Below are positions 17,620-28,385 of a DNA stretch of 64,000 bases, in pieces. The stretch comes from Pseudomonas putida NBRC 14164 (GTDB taxonomy: Bacteria; Pseudomonadota; Gammaproteobacteria; Pseudomonadales; Pseudomonadaceae), in the NCBI RefSeq assembly GCF_000412675.1, contig NC_021505.1, forward strand, positions 1,978,501-2,042,500, given 5' to 3'. Every line of letters starts with the position of its first letter. The stretch's first letter is position 1. Position numbers and translations under genes: made by a program. The notes beneath the pieces were generated by a model. That model did no database searches, had not been told where the DNA came from, and worked only from the letters and a program-made list of their open reading frames with translations.

Positions 17620-17721
17620 GGGGGCCGCTGTGCGGCCCTTCGCGGGCTTGCCCGTTCCCACAGGGGCTGCGCAAAACCTGTGGGAGCGGGCAAGCCCGCG
17701 AAGGGCTGCACAGCAGCCCCC
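17620..17721. repeat. REP pair, type B variant (inverted)
   Basis: Inverted CGCGGGCTTGCCCG / CGGGCAAGCCCGCG units with extended GGGGGCCGCTGTGCGGCCC and GGGCTGCACAGCAGCCCCC ends, between the convergent TetR gene and preA, where it could act as a bidirectional transcription barrier. Confidence 0.85.
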
Positions 17722-17727
17722 ATTGCT

Positions 17728-19002
17728 TCAACTGGCCTCGCGGTAGGGGTTACGCGGGTCCTGTGTCCAGTTCAGGTACGGCTTGCCGGTATCCTGCGCC
17801 TGCATCTCGATGCAGTTTTCAACCGGGCAGGTGATCTGACACAGGTTGCAGCCCACGCATTCCTCTTCGATCACGCTGTAGGCATGTGTGCCATCTGCCT
17901 TCAGCGTGCTGGCAATGGCCTGGTGCGAGGTATCCTCACAGGCGATGTGGCAGCGCCCACAGCCAATGCACGCCTCCTGATCGATGTGCGCCACCGATTT
18001 ATAGTTGATGTCCAGGTACTTCCAGTCAGTGGTGTGCCCCACCGCCTGCCCGCGGAACGCTTCGACAGTGTGATGCCCATGCTGGTCCATCCAGCGCGCC
18101 AGGCCGTCCTTCATGTCCTCGACAATACGGAACCCGTGCAGCATCGCCGCCGTGCACACCTGCACGGCGCCACTGCCCAGGGCGATGAACTCCGCCGCAT
18201 CACGCCAGTTGCCGATGCCGCCAATGCCGCAGATCGGCAAGCTGCGTGTTTCCGGGTCGCGGGCAATTTCCGCCACCATGTTCAGGGCAATCGGCTTCAC
18301 TGCCGAGCCGCAATAACCGCCATGGGTGCTCTGATCACCGACGATGGGGTGGGCGACCATGCGGTCCAGGTCGACGCTGGTGATGGAGTTGATGGTGTTG
18401 ATCAACGACACCGCATCGGCCCCGCCGCGGTGCGCAGCGCGAGCCGACTGGCGGATGTCGGTGATGTTCGGCGTGAGCTTGACGATCACCGGCAGCGAGC
18501 AGTACGTCTTGCACCAGCGGGTGACCAGCTCCACGTATTCCGGCACCTGGCCGACTGCCGCACCCATGCCACGTTCCGGCATGCCGTGCGGGCAGCCGAA
18601 GTTCAGCTCGATGCCATCGGCACCGGTGGCTTCCACCAGCGGCAGGATGAACTTCCAAGAGTCCTCCACGCACGGCACCATCAGCGACACGATCAAGGCT
18701 CGGTCGGGCCAGTCTTTCTTCACCTGGGTGATTTCGCGCAGGTTGATTTCCAGCGAACGGTCCGTTATCAGCTCGATATTGTTGATGCCCTGCACCAGGC
18801 GGTTGGCGCCGTAGTGCGCCGAATAGCGCGACGACACGTTGACCGCCGCCGGGTCCTCGCCCAGGGTTTTCCAGACCACGCCGCCCCAACCGGCCTCGAA
18901 GGCGCGGACCACGTTGTAGGCCTTGTCGGTTGGCGGTGCGGACGCCAGCCAGAACGGGTTGGGTGCCTTGATGCCGGCAAATACGATAGACAAGTCGGCC
19001 AT
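17728..19002 (-). CDS. preA: NAD-dependent dihydropyrimidine dehydrogenase subunit PreA
   Basis: A 424 aa catalytic subunit that reduces uracil and thymine to the dihydro forms, first step of the reductive pathway. A dihydroorotate-dehydrogenase-like FMN barrel covers about 1-320, with ELNFGCPHGM near 135 containing the active-site Cys region. Two 4Fe-4S ferredoxin motifs follow, CIGCGRC near 343 and CVGCNLCQITCP near 380. The ATG directly follows the preT stop (no gap), so preT and preA are one unit forming the PreTA complex. Confidence 0.95.
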   Translation of the reverse strand: MADLSIVFAGIKAPNPFWLASAPPTDKAYNVVRAFEAGWGGVVWKTLGEDPAAVNVSSRYSAHYGANRLVQGINNIELITDRSLEINLREITQVKKDWPDRALIVSLMVPCVEDSWKFILPLVEATGADGIELNFGCPHGMPERGMGAAVGQVPEYVELVTRWCKTYCSLPVIVKLTPNITDIRQSARAAHRGGADAVSLINTINSITSVDLDRMVAHPIVGDQSTHGGYCGSAVKPIALNMVAEIARDPETRSLPICGIGGIGNWRDAAEFIALGSGAVQVCTAAMLHGFRIVEDMKDGLARWMDQHGHHTVEAFRGQAVGHTTDWKYLDINYKSVAHIDQEACIGCGRCHIACEDTSHQAIASTLKADGTHAYSVIEEECVGCNLCQITCPVENCIEMQAQDTGKPYLNWTQDPRNPYREAS

Positions 19003-20370
19003 TTACGCTGCCTCCACGTTGAGCATGAGTTGGGCATGGATGGCTTCGGCGGCCAGCTTGCCGTGCTGCACGGCCTGGACGGTAAGGTCCTGGCCCAGGG
19101 CGGTGCAGTCGCCGCCGGCATACACGCCCGGCAGGCTGGTCTGCAGGGTTTCGTCAACGCGAATGCGCTCACCCTCGCGGGCCAGTTGCGCCGCCACCGG
19201 GTCGACGAGGCAGGCATCGTCGAAGCGCTGGCCGATGGCCTTGAAGATGGCATCGGCGGCCAGCTCGAAGGTTTCGCCGGTGTCGCGCAGGCGGCCGTCC
19301 GCCAGCTCGGTGCGGGCGAAGCGCATGCCGCGCACCTTGCCGGCGTCGTCCAGCAGCACGGCGTCGGGGCGGGCCCAGGTGTGCAGCCGCACCTGGTTGG
19401 CCTTGGCGATGTCCTGCTCGTGGCCGGTGGCGCCCATGTCGGTGTGGCCACGGCGGTACACCAGGTTGACGTCGCGGGCCCCCAGGCGGCTCATCTGCAC
19501 GGCCATGTCGATGGCGGTATTGCCAGCACCGATCACCAGGCAGCGGTCGGCCAAGGGTAGCTGGCTCAGGTCATCGGCCTGGCGCAACTCGCGGATGTAT
19601 TCGGTAGCGGCGAGCACGCCCGGGGATTCTTCATCGGGCAGGCCAAGCTGGCGCACGGCGTTCAGACCGAGGCCGAGGAACACCGCGTCGTACTGATCGC
19701 GCAGTTCGCCCAGGCTGAGGTTGCCGCCCAGGCGCTGGCCATGGCGTACTTCGATGCCGCCAATGCCCAGCAGGAACTCCACTTCACGCTGGGCGTAGTC
19801 GTCGACCAGCTTGTAGCGGGCGATGCCGTACTCGTTAAGCCCGCCGGCCTTGTCGCAGGCCTCGAACACCACCACGTCATGCCCGTGCATGGCCAGCCGG
19901 TGTGCGCAGGACAGCCCGGCAGGGCCGGCGCCGACTACGGCGATGCGTTTGCCGGTAGCCGGTGAGCGCTTGAACGGGTGTTCGGTGAAGTGGGCGTTGT
20001 CCAGGGCGTAGCGCTGCAACTGGCCGATCAGTACCGGTGCACACTCCTGCGCGTTGTTGCGCACGCAGGCTTGCTGGCAGAGGATTTCGGTGGGGCAGAC
20101 GCGGGCGCAACTGCCTCCCAGGATGTTGGCCGAGAGGATGCGCTCGGCGGAGCCCTGCAGGTTTTCGTCGCTGATGCGGTGGATGAATGACGGGATGTCG
20201 ATGTCGCTGGGGCACGCGTTGACGCAGGGGGCGTCGTAGCAGTACAGGCAGCGCGCGCTTTCGACGGCGGCCTGGCGGGCGGTGAGGGGTGGGGCCAGGT
20301 CGCTGAAGCGCTCGGCCAACTGGTCGGCACCGGCCCGGGGGCGCGGCAAGTGGTTCAGGGCGTCGATCAC
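19003..20370 (-). CDS. preT: NAD-dependent dihydropyrimidine dehydrogenase subunit PreT
   Basis: A 455 aa GltD-like FAD/NAD(P)H subunit passing electrons to PreA. The N-terminal iron-sulfur domain has Cys 41, 44, 49 and 53 in a CxxCxxxxCxxxC arrangement, with further Cys in CARVCPTEILCQQACV near 85-105. The FAD motif VVGAGPAGLS and a second dinucleotide motif VIGAGNTAID follow. I chose the GTG at 20370 (AGAGAGG about nine bases upstream); the open frame to 20451 reads REP sequence and gives a spurious N-terminus. Confidence 0.93.
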   Translation of the reverse strand: MIDALNHLPRPRAGADQLAERFSDLAPPLTARQAAVESARCLYCYDAPCVNACPSDIDIPSFIHRISDENLQGSAERILSANILGGSCARVCPTEILCQQACVRNNAQECAPVLIGQLQRYALDNAHFTEHPFKRSPATGKRIAVVGAGPAGLSCAHRLAMHGHDVVVFEACDKAGGLNEYGIARYKLVDDYAQREVEFLLGIGGIEVRHGQRLGGNLSLGELRDQYDAVFLGLGLNAVRQLGLPDEESPGVLAATEYIRELRQADDLSQLPLADRCLVIGAGNTAIDMAVQMSRLGARDVNLVYRRGHTDMGATGHEQDIAKANQVRLHTWARPDAVLLDDAGKVRGMRFARTELADGRLRDTGETFELAADAIFKAIGQRFDDACLVDPVAAQLAREGERIRVDETLQTSLPGVYAGGDCTALGQDLTVQAVQHGKLAAEAIHAQLMLNVEAA

Positions 20371-20410
20371 GGTTGTAGCCTCTCTCTTTATTATATTTGG
20401 CTTGAAACGG

Positions 20411-20529
20411 GGGTCGCTGTGCGCCCCAATCGCCGGCAAGCCAGCTCCCACAGGAATCCCACAGGCCTTGAGAGCTGCGCGGTCGAGGTGGGAGCTGGCT
20501 TGCCGGCGATGGGCTGGGCAGCAGCCCCA
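20411..20529. repeat. REP pair, type A (inverted)
   Basis: Inverted ATCGCCGGCAAGCCAGCTCCCAC and GTGGGAGCTGGCTTGCCGGCGAT units between hydA and preT, both minus-strand genes. Confidence 0.85.
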
Positions 20530-20535
20530 ATGGCC

Positions 20536-22101
<1,566 letters not shown>

Positions 22102-22206
22102 TCAAGAAAATTTTCCTATAAATTTTATGGTTTTTAACTATCTGATATTTAAGGATTAATTTTTAAAGACCCGCTGACTTCGGGCCTTTCAGGGGTTGTT
22201 GACTGA

Positions 22207-22232
22207 CTTGACAAGATGGAATTCTGGTCAAG
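22207..22232. promoter_or_regulatory. CTTGAC/GTCAAG inverted repeat, candidate operator
   Basis: CTTGAC (22207-22212) and GTCAAG (22227-22232) are exact reverse complements with a 14-base spacer; TGGTCAA (22225-22231) equals a half-site of the published E. coli RutR box as I remember it. It lies about 90 bases upstream of the transporter start. TTGTTGA-N5-TTGACAA overlaps it on the left (22196-22214). Confidence 0.4.
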
Positions 22233-22319
22233 ATTTCTAAGCACAAATACGCGTGTGTACTCCGGCCATCGAATTAGCCCGATGAGCAAACAACTACAAG
22301 AAAATCTGGAGAAGGGCCC

Positions 22320-23825
22320 ATGCAACAGAGCAGATCGGAAGTGGTCGAGCAGGATGGCCTGTTTGAGCTGTCCGAGGGCAGTGATGTCCTCGACAGCCCG
22401 CGCTACAACCACGACATCGCACCGACCAAGGTGCACCAGCGCACCTGGAACAAATGGCACATCACCGCCTTGTGGGTGGGTATGTCCATCTGCGTACCCA
22501 CCTACACCCTGGGCGGCGTGCTCACCGCATACTTCGGCCTCAGTGTCGGCGAAGCGCTGCTGGCGATCCTGCTGGCCAACGTGATCGTGCTGATCCCGCT
22601 TACCCTCAACGCTTTCCCCGGCACCAAGTACGGCATCCCGTTCCCGGTGCTGCTGCGCTCGTCGTTCGGCATCCTCGGCTCCAACGTACCGTGCCTGATC
22701 CGCGCCGTGGTTGCCTGTGGCTGGTTTGGCATCCAGACCATGTTCGGCGGGCTGGCCATTCACCTGTTCCTTGGCTCGGTGTTCGATGGCTGGAAGGCCT
22801 TGGCCGGCACGGGCGAGGTGATTGGTTTCATGATTTTCTGGTGCCTGAACCTTTGGGTGGTGCTGCGCGGCGCCGAGTCGATCAAGTGGCTGGAAACGCT
22901 GTCGGCACCGCTGCTGGTGGCGGTGGGCGTCGGCCTGCTGTTCTGGGCCTTGCCACACATGTCGATGACCGAACTGCTGGCGCAACCACCCAAGCGCCCG
23001 GAAGGGGCGAGCGTGGTCGGTTACTTCTGCGCAGGGCTTACGGCCATGGTCGGCTTCTGGGCCACCTTGTCGCTGAACATTCCCGACTTCAGCCGCTACG
23101 CCCGCAGCCAGAAGGACCAGATTCTCGGGCAGATCTTCGGCCTGCCGCTGACCATGTTCCTGTTCGCTTCGCTGGGTGTGGTGCTGACCGCCGCCTCGGC
23201 GTCGCTGGTGGGTGAGACGGTGTCCGACCCGGTCAGCCTGATCGGCAGGATCCACAGCCCGTTCTGGGTAGCCCTGGCCATGGCATTGATCGTGATTGCC
23301 ACCCTGTCGACCAATACGGCGGCGAACATCGTGTCGCCGACCAACGACTTCCAGAACATCGCCCCACGCCTGATCGGGCGCACCCGCGCGGTATGGCTGA
23401 CCGGCTTTATCGGCCTGGTGCTGATGGGCCATGAGTTGCTGAAGAAGCTGGGCCTGATCGTTTCCGACCTGAGCCTGGAGAGCGTCTATTCCAACTGGCT
23501 GCTGGGCTATTCCAGCCTGCTCGGGCCGATTGCCGGGATCATGGTGGTGGACTACTTCCTGATCCGTCGGCAGCAGCTGGACCTGGCCGGGTTGTACCGC
23601 GACGACGTGTACCCGGCGTGGAACTGGGCCGGGTTTGCGGCCTTTGCCTTGCCGGTGGCGCTGACGGTAATGGCGATTGGCAACAGCAGTTTCAGCTGGT
23701 TCTACGACTATGGTTGGTTTACCGGCTCGCTGCTGGGCGGCGCGCTGTACTACGTATTCGCCAGCTTGGCGGTGGGCGCGGGTTCACCCGCGAAGAGGCC
23801 CGCACCGACAACAAAAAAAGCCTGA
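22320..23825 (+). CDS. NCS1 family nucleobase transporter
   Basis: A 501 aa inner-membrane permease with about twelve hydrophobic segments. The family signatures are visible: the long hydrophilic N-terminus ending in NKWHITALWVGM, NAFPGTKYGIPFPVLLRSSFG near 98-118, and LNIPDFSRYARSQ near 250. It probably imports uracil, thymine or hydantoin for the enzymes of this cluster. GGAGAAGG lies just before the ATG. The last 18 or so codons are read from a REP element (ending GAGSPAKRPAPTTKKA), so the native C-terminus has apparently been replaced or extended. The amidase gene starts 11 bases later. Confidence 0.92.
   Translation: MQQSRSEVVEQDGLFELSEGSDVLDSPRYNHDIAPTKVHQRTWNKWHITALWVGMSICVPTYTLGGVLTAYFGLSVGEALLAILLANVIVLIPLTLNAFPGTKYGIPFPVLLRSSFGILGSNVPCLIRAVVACGWFGIQTMFGGLAIHLFLGSVFDGWKALAGTGEVIGFMIFWCLNLWVVLRGAESIKWLETLSAPLLVAVGVGLLFWALPHMSMTELLAQPPKRPEGASVVGYFCAGLTAMVGFWATLSLNIPDFSRYARSQKDQILGQIFGLPLTMFLFASLGVVLTAASASLVGETVSDPVSLIGRIHSPFWVALAMALIVIATLSTNTAANIVSPTNDFQNIAPRLIGRTRAVWLTGFIGLVLMGHELLKKLGLIVSDLSLESVYSNWLLGYSSLLGPIAGIMVVDYFLIRRQQLDLAGLYRDDVYPAWNWAGFAAFALPVALTVMAIGNSSFSWFYDYGWFTGSLLGGALYYVFASLAVGAGSPAKRPAPTTKKA
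23772..23805 (+). repeat. Single REP unit inside a coding sequence
   Basis: The sequence around GCGGGTTCACCCGCGAAGAGGCCCGCAC is a type B REP unit lying within the final codons of the NCS1 transporter gene. All other REP units found in the window are intergenic, apart from one that touches a stop codon at 25232. Confidence 0.75.
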
Positions 23826-23836
23826 AGGAGAAACCC

Positions 23837-25120
23837 GTGACCCCAGTCAAAGAGATCCTCAAGACCACCGCTCGGCATGTCGACAGCAACCGCCTGTGGC
23901 AATCGCTGATGGACCTGGCCCGCCTCGGTGCCACCGCCAAGGGCGGCGTCTGTCGCCTGGCCCTGACCGACCTCGACCGCCAGGCCCGCGACCTGTTCGT
24001 GCAGTGGTGCGAAGCTGCCGGTTGTACGGTCAGCATCGACGCCGTCGGCAACATCTTCGCCCGCCGCCCGGGGCGTAACCCCAAGCTGCCCCCGGTGATG
24101 ACCGGCAGCCATATCGACACCCAGCCCACGGGCGGCAAGTTCGATGGCTGCTTCGGGGTGATGGCCGGGCTGGAGGTGATACGTACCCTGAACGACCTGG
24201 GCGTAGAAACCGAAGCCCCGCTGGAAGTGGTGGTGTGGACCAACGAAGAAGGCTCGCGCTTTGCACCGTGCATGATGGGTTCAGGGGTATTCGCCGGCAA
24301 GTTCACCCTGGAGGAAACCCTGGCCAAGCGTGATGCCCAGGGCGTCAGCGTTGGCGAAGCCCTGAACGCTATCGGCTATGCGGGCCCGCGCGCGGTGCTG
24401 GGTCACCCGGTCGGGGCCTATTTCGAGGCCCATATCGAACAGGGCCCGATCCTTGAGGACCAGGCCAAGACCATCGGCGTGGTGCTCGGGGCGCTGGGAC
24501 AGAAGTGGTTCGACCTGACCCTGCGCGGTGTCGAAGCCCACGCGGGGCCGACACCCATGCACCTGCGCAAGGACGCCCTGGTCGGCGCTGCCGCCGTGGT
24601 GGAGGCGGTAAACCGTACCGCCCTCGGCCACCAGCCCCATGCCTGTGGCACTGTGGGTTGCCTGCAGGCGTACCCAGGCTCGCGTAACGTGATCCCGGGT
24701 GAGGTGCGCATGACCTTGGACTTCCGCCATTTGGAGGGCGAGCAACTGAATGCGATGATCGCCGAGGTGCGCGGGGTGATCGAGGCAACCTGTGCCAAGC
24801 ATGGCTTGAGCCACGAACTGGTGCCTACGGCCGACTTCCCGGCGTTGTACTTCGACAAAGGCTGTGTCGATGCCGTGCGCGCCTCGGCGCAGGCGCTGGG
24901 GTTCCCGCACATGGACATCGTCAGCGGCGCGGGGCATGACGCGATCTTCCTGGCCGAACTAGGGCCAGCGGGGATGATTTTCGTGCCCTGCGAAAACGGT
25001 ATCAGCCACAACGAAATCGAGAACGCCACGCCCGATGACCTGGCGGCGGGCTGCGCAGTGTTGCTGCGGGCGATGCTGGAGGCGTCGGAAGCGATTGCCA
25101 GCGGGCGCTTGGCGGCCTAG
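23837..25120 (+). CDS. pydC: N-carbamoyl-beta-alanine amidohydrolase (hydantoinase/carbamoylase family)
   Basis: A 427 aa M20-type zinc amidohydrolase that hydrolyses N-carbamoyl-beta-alanine or its methyl homologue to the beta-amino acid, CO2 and ammonia, the last step of reductive pyrimidine degradation. Metal-binding blocks are GSHIDTQPTGGKFDG near 88-102, TNEEGSRF near 135 and SGAGHDAIFLA near 365; GVEAHAGPTPM is the dimerisation and substrate region. The GTG start has AAGGAG six bases upstream. The reading frame is open back to 23618 but that overlaps the transporter. Carbamoylases acting on L-amino acids look similar; the choice rests on the pathway context. Confidence 0.9.
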   Translation: MTPVKEILKTTARHVDSNRLWQSLMDLARLGATAKGGVCRLALTDLDRQARDLFVQWCEAAGCTVSIDAVGNIFARRPGRNPKLPPVMTGSHIDTQPTGGKFDGCFGVMAGLEVIRTLNDLGVETEAPLEVVVWTNEEGSRFAPCMMGSGVFAGKFTLEETLAKRDAQGVSVGEALNAIGYAGPRAVLGHPVGAYFEAHIEQGPILEDQAKTIGVVLGALGQKWFDLTLRGVEAHAGPTPMHLRKDALVGAAAVVEAVNRTALGHQPHACGTVGCLQAYPGSRNVIPGEVRMTLDFRHLEGEQLNAMIAEVRGVIEATCAKHGLSHELVPTADFPALYFDKGCVDAVRASAQALGFPHMDIVSGAGHDAIFLAELGPAGMIFVPCENGISHNEIENATPDDLAAGCAVLLRAMLEASEAIASGRLAA

Positions 25121-25133
25121 CCAGAGATCGGTG

Positions 25134-25249
25134 TTGCCTGCACGGGCCCTATCGCCGGCAAGCCAGCTCCCACAGGTACAGCGCCGCCCTCAGGCCCGGT
25201 GATACCCCTGTGGGCGCTGGCTTGCCGGCGATCAGGCCGGAACAGGCAA
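25134..25249. repeat. REP pair, type A (inverted)
   Basis: Outer TTGCCTG/CAGGCAA ends enclose inverted GCCGGCAAGCCAGC units, between two convergent genes. The right end (25232-25249) overlaps the 3' end of the P-loop gene and provides its stop codon. Confidence 0.85.
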
Positions 25250-25759
25250 TGAAAGGCTCGCCAGAAACGCCGCGATCTGCCGCTCACCACGCAGATGCAC
25301 AACCGGCACCTGCGGCCCGATTGCCTGGCGGTTCGCTTCGATACCTGGGCGATAGCCCCGGTCGAACGTCCACACAAACTTCAGGAAGGTCAGAAACGCC
25401 CGGTCCAGCCGCTCTGTGCACCCGGCCGGCAGGTCTGGCCGTGGCTTGTTCATCACACTGCGCAGGATGACCCGCTTCAGGCATGTCAGCCGCGGTGTAT
25501 CCAGCCAGATGACCAGGTCGGCCCGTGGCAAGCGCAGGTCGAAGGTGCGGCGGCTGTAGTTGCCCTCGCATACCCACGCTTGCCCGCTAACCGCATCGCG
25601 TACCCGGCTGCGAAAGGTCTCGGCATCCGGTTCTACCCAACCGGCCTCCCAGAACAACGTGTCGAGGTGTACCACCGACGTCCCAAAGCGGGCGCCGATC
25701 TGCCGGGCCAGGGTTGATTTGCCACTGCCGGCGTTGCCCAGAATCACGATGCGTTGCAT
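25232..25759 (-). CDS. P-loop kinase-like protein (adenylate kinase/FlaR-like)
   Basis: A 175 aa protein starting MQRIVILGNAGSGKST, a Walker A motif at residues 8-16. VVHLDTLFWEAGW and VCEGNYSRRTFDLRLPRADLVIWLD follow the pattern of the small adenylate-kinase-related family sometimes annotated as DNA topology modulation protein FlaR. A substrate is not established for the family. AAGGAC precedes the ATG at 25759; the open frame to 25828 overlaps the end of the RNase Z gene. The final residues and stop lie in REP sequence. Confidence 0.8.
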   Translation of the reverse strand: MQRIVILGNAGSGKSTLARQIGARFGTSVVHLDTLFWEAGWVEPDAETFRSRVRDAVSGQAWVCEGNYSRRTFDLRLPRADLVIWLDTPRLTCLKRVILRSVMNKPRPDLPAGCTERLDRAFLTFLKFVWTFDRGYRPGIEANRQAIGPQVPVVHLRGERQIAAFLASLSLPVPA

Positions 25760-25793
25760 GGCCAAGTCCTTTTGGAAAACCGGCCATGCTAAT

Positions 25794-26753
25794 TCATCCG
25801 GCTGGCTCAAGACAGCCATCACGGCCAATGCGATAGCGCTGCAGGTCCTGCGCCAGGATCAGTTGCCCGTGGTAGTGGGCGAGGGCTTCGTCACGCACGT
25901 TGTCGATATTCGGGCTGCGCCGCGGGTCGTTCTGGTAACGGGCGCTGAAGTGCGTCAGCACCAGGTTGCGCACGCCTGCGCTTTCGGCAAAGCGCGCCAC
26001 CGCCGCCGCGGTACTGTGGCCGAAGGTGACCCCGGTGCGTTCGACCACGGCCTGGGTGAACGTGGCTTCGTGCACCAGCACATCCGCGCCTTGGGCAGCG
26101 TCGGCCAGCAGCTCGGGGGTATCGTTGTCGCCGCAGACGATCACCCGCCGCGGTGGCCGGGAAGGGCGCTGGTAGTCGTTGCCGTTCAGCAACTGCTCGC
26201 CATACTGTACCGTCAAACCCTTGGCCAGCTCGCCCCACAGCGGGCCACGCGGTATGCCTTCGGCTTCCAGGCGGGGGATGTCCAGGCGCGGTTCGGGGTT
26301 GAGTTCGGTGAACACGAACCCGACGCTCGGCACGCGGTGTGACAGCTGAACGGTGGTCACCTGCAGGGTATCGTTGCGCCATTCGACCAACTCTTCCACG
26401 GCCAGCAGGCGCAGTTCGAATGGCAGGAAGGTGTCGCTGGCTACCAGGCCCTGGCGTACCCAGTCATGCAGCGCAGCCGGCAGGATCAGCTCCAGCGGTT
26501 GGGTACGCCCGCTCATGCCGGCACTGGCCAGCAGGCCGGGCAGGCCGAAGCAATGATCGCCGTGCACGTGGGTGATGAAAATGGCGCGCAGGTCGCGGAT
26601 CGACAGCGGGGTCCGCAGCAGCTGATGCTGCGTGCCTTCGCCGCAATCGACCAGGTACCAGTGGCTGCCACTGGCTTCGATCAACGCGGTGGCGCTAACA
26701 TTGCGTGCCTTGGTGGGCACCCCGGCGCAGGTGCCCAGGAACAGCAGGTCCAT
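25794..26753 (-). CDS. rnz: Ribonuclease Z
   Basis: A 319 aa metallo-beta-lactamase-fold nuclease acting on tRNA 3' ends. The zinc motif [15 protein letters not shown] is near 61-75; other ligands are in [16 protein letters not shown] and [16 protein letters not shown] lies six bases before the ATG at 26753; a TTG two codons upstream is a less likely start. The gene is the middle member of a minus-strand run (NIPSNAP gene, rnz, P-loop gene) with gaps of 16 and 34 bases, probably one transcript. Confidence 0.92.
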   Translation of the reverse strand: MDLLFLGTCAGVPTKARNVSATALIEASGSHWYLVDCGEGTQHQLLRTPLSIRDLRAIFITHVHGDHCFGLPGLLASAGMSGRTQPLELILPAALHDWVRQGLVASDTFLPFELRLLAVEELVEWRNDTLQVTTVQLSHRVPSVGFVFTELNPEPRLDIPRLEAEGIPRGPLWGELAKGLTVQYGEQLLNGNDYQRPSRPPRRVIVCGDNDTPELLADAAQGADVLVHEATFTQAVVERTGVTFGHSTAAAVARFAESAGVRNLVLTHFSARYQNDPRRSPNIDNVRDEALAHYHGQLILAQDLQRYRIGRDGCLEPAG

Positions 26754-26769
26754 GTGCAACCTCCTTGAT

Positions 26770-27075
26770 TCAGCCCAGCAGCGGTTTCAGGAAGCTGCGC
26801 TCGTAGCTGAGGATGAAGCGTTGCTCTGTAGCTGTGGCTACTGCAGCGACGCATTCCGGGTCGGTTTCGGCCTGCCTGCGGTACTGCTCGTAGGCCGCCA
26901 GGCTGGGGAAGCTGAACAGGCAGTACGCGATGTTGTTAGCGCCTTCAGCAGGCAGGAAGTAGCCGTGATGCTGGCCGCCCATGCGCGTGACGAGGCCTAT
27001 CCACTGGCGTGAATAGGCCTCGAACGCAGGCAGCTGGAAAGGGTCGACGATGTATTTGACGTGGCAGGTGATCAA
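26770..27075 (-). CDS. NIPSNAP family protein
   Basis: A 101 aa protein of the dimeric alpha/beta-barrel type. [20 protein letters not shown] and the C-terminal [14 protein letters not shown] match the usual NIPSNAP pattern. The biochemical role is unknown. The start is a TTG at 27075 with AAGGAG nine bases upstream; no ATG offers a better site. It leads the rnz transcript. Confidence 0.8.
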   Translation of the reverse strand: MITCHVKYIVDPFQLPAFEAYSRQWIGLVTRMGGQHHGYFLPAEGANNIAYCLFSFPSLAAYEQYRRQAETDPECVAAVATATEQRFILSYERSFLKPLLG

Positions 27076-27144
27076 TGTGCTCGCTCCTTCGAGGTATGAC
27101 GGGCGCACACCTTAGCCGCATTGCCGCCAGCCGTCGACGGCCTG

Positions 27145-27690
27145 CTAGTCTCCCTGCCGCCATATGAGCTTGCTGGTGTCATACCCTTGCTCCCGGGCGA
27201 TGGTCAGCAGTTGCTCGCGCTGCTGGTCGGTGACCGCAGGCGTGCGTGAAAGCAGCCACAGGTACTCGCGGTTGGGGTGGCCTACCAACGCCACGCGGTA
27301 GTCCTTGTCGTGGTACAGCACCCAGTACTCGCCCTTGGTCAGGCCCGGTGCCAGGCGGCTGAACCAGTTGTCGAAGCGCACCCACAGCTTGTCGGTGCTG
27401 CCCGGCTGCTGGGCCTCGGCGATGCCCTTGGCTTCGTTCCACTGGCCGTCCTTTTCCTTGCAGCGGTTGGTCACGTCGATCCGGCCATCCGGGCGCAGGC
27501 CATAGTGTGCCTCGGACTGCACGCAGTTGCGCTGGAAGAACATCGGCAGCCGGCCCAGTTCATACCAGGTGCCCTGGTAGCGTTGCAGGTCCACCTGCTG
27601 GGTGTGCGGTGGTGCCGGTTGATCGTTGCCGGCGCAGCCGAGCAGCGCCAGGGTCATGCAGGAAAGCAGCAGCGTAGTGCGCAGCGCCAT
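27145..27690 (-). CDS. blc: Outer-membrane lipocalin Blc
   Basis: A 181 aa lipoprotein. The signal peptide ends in the lipobox LALLGC (Cys near residue 19). The lipocalin block YQGTWYELGRLPMFFQRNC is near 37-55 and the C-terminal lipocalin segment YLWLLSRTP near 145. Members bind lipids or lysophospholipids and are stress-induced in E. coli. AAGGAGG precedes the ATG at 27690. The protein is anchored by acyl groups, expected at the outer membrane because residue +2 after Cys is Ala, not Asp. Confidence 0.93.
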   Translation of the reverse strand: MALRTTLLLSCMTLALLGCAGNDQPAPPHTQQVDLQRYQGTWYELGRLPMFFQRNCVQSEAHYGLRPDGRIDVTNRCKEKDGQWNEAKGIAEAQQPGSTDKLWVRFDNWFSRLAPGLTKGEYWVLYHDKDYRVALVGHPNREYLWLLSRTPAVTDQQREQLLTIAREQGYDTSKLIWRQGD

Positions 27691-27761
27691 GGTTGACCTC
27701 CTTGGAGCGGATAGGGGCTTCCTGTGTTTCGATGCCTGCGCGGGGCAAAAGTTGTATGGGA

Positions 27762-28385
27762 TCACACCACGTCGAATGAACCGGTCTGCACCTGGCCTGC
27801 GCGCACGTAGCGGCTGATGATCACACCCTTGGGCGAGACTTGCGACTGCAGCAAGGTAAAGGCCGCTGCTGCTGCGTCATGACCGAACAGGCGTTTGCCG
27901 TGGCCGAGTAGCAGCGGGTGGGTCAGCAGTTGCAGTTCATCGACCAGGCCTGCCGCCAGCAGTTGCTGCACCAGGTCGGCGCTGCCCTGGGTCAGCAGGT
28001 TGGCGCCGTCCCGTTGCTTGAGCGAGCGTACCGCAGCGGCGATGTCCGTGCCGAGAGCGTGGCTGTTGTGCCAGTCGAGGGTGGCAGGGGTGTGGGTGGC
28101 CACATGCTTGGGCACGCTGTTGAACAGGTTGGCGATGGAGAAGTCTTCGGCGTTGTCTTTGATGTTTGGCCAATAGCCGGCAAAAATGTCGTAGGTGCGC
28201 CGGCCCAGCAGCAGCTCAAAGGGCTGGCTGAACAATGCCTGCATCGCCTGGCCAAACACTTCCTCGGCGTAGGGCACGATCCAGCCGCCGTAGGCAAAAC
28301 CGCCGCTGGTGTCTTCCTGCGGGCCGCCGGGAGCTTGCATCACGCCGTCGAGGCTGATGAAGGCGGCTACGATGAGTTTGCGCAT
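27762..28385 (-). CDS. Dihydrofolate reductase-like (RibD C-terminal domain) protein
   Basis: A 207 aa protein with the RibD C-terminal/DHFR fold: KLIVAAFISLDGVMQAPGG at the start, LLLGRRTYDIFAGYWP near 58-73, and LLTQGSADLVQQLLAAGLVDELQLLTHP-type sequence near 130-155. Members are NADPH-dependent reductases of unknown substrate. AGGAGAG precedes the ATG. It stands 71 bases upstream of blc on the same strand. Confidence 0.85.
   Translation of the reverse strand: MRKLIVAAFISLDGVMQAPGGPQEDTSGGFAYGGWIVPYAEEVFGQAMQALFSQPFELLLGRRTYDIFAGYWPNIKDNAEDFSIANLFNSVPKHVATHTPATLDWHNSHALGTDIAAAVRSLKQRDGANLLTQGSADLVQQLLAAGLVDELQLLTHPLLLGHGKRLFGHDAAAAAFTLLQSQVSPKGVIISRYVRAGQVQTGSFDVV

Noticed and set aside
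17680..19560. Long plus-strand open frame (626 codons) opposite preA/preT
   Set aside because: His/Arg/Gln-rich antisense shadow that begins inside a REP element.
20390..20395. TATAAT on the minus strand just upstream of preT
   Set aside because: Consensus -10 but no -35 at 16-18 bases, and it would leave a leader of only about a dozen bases; likely chance.
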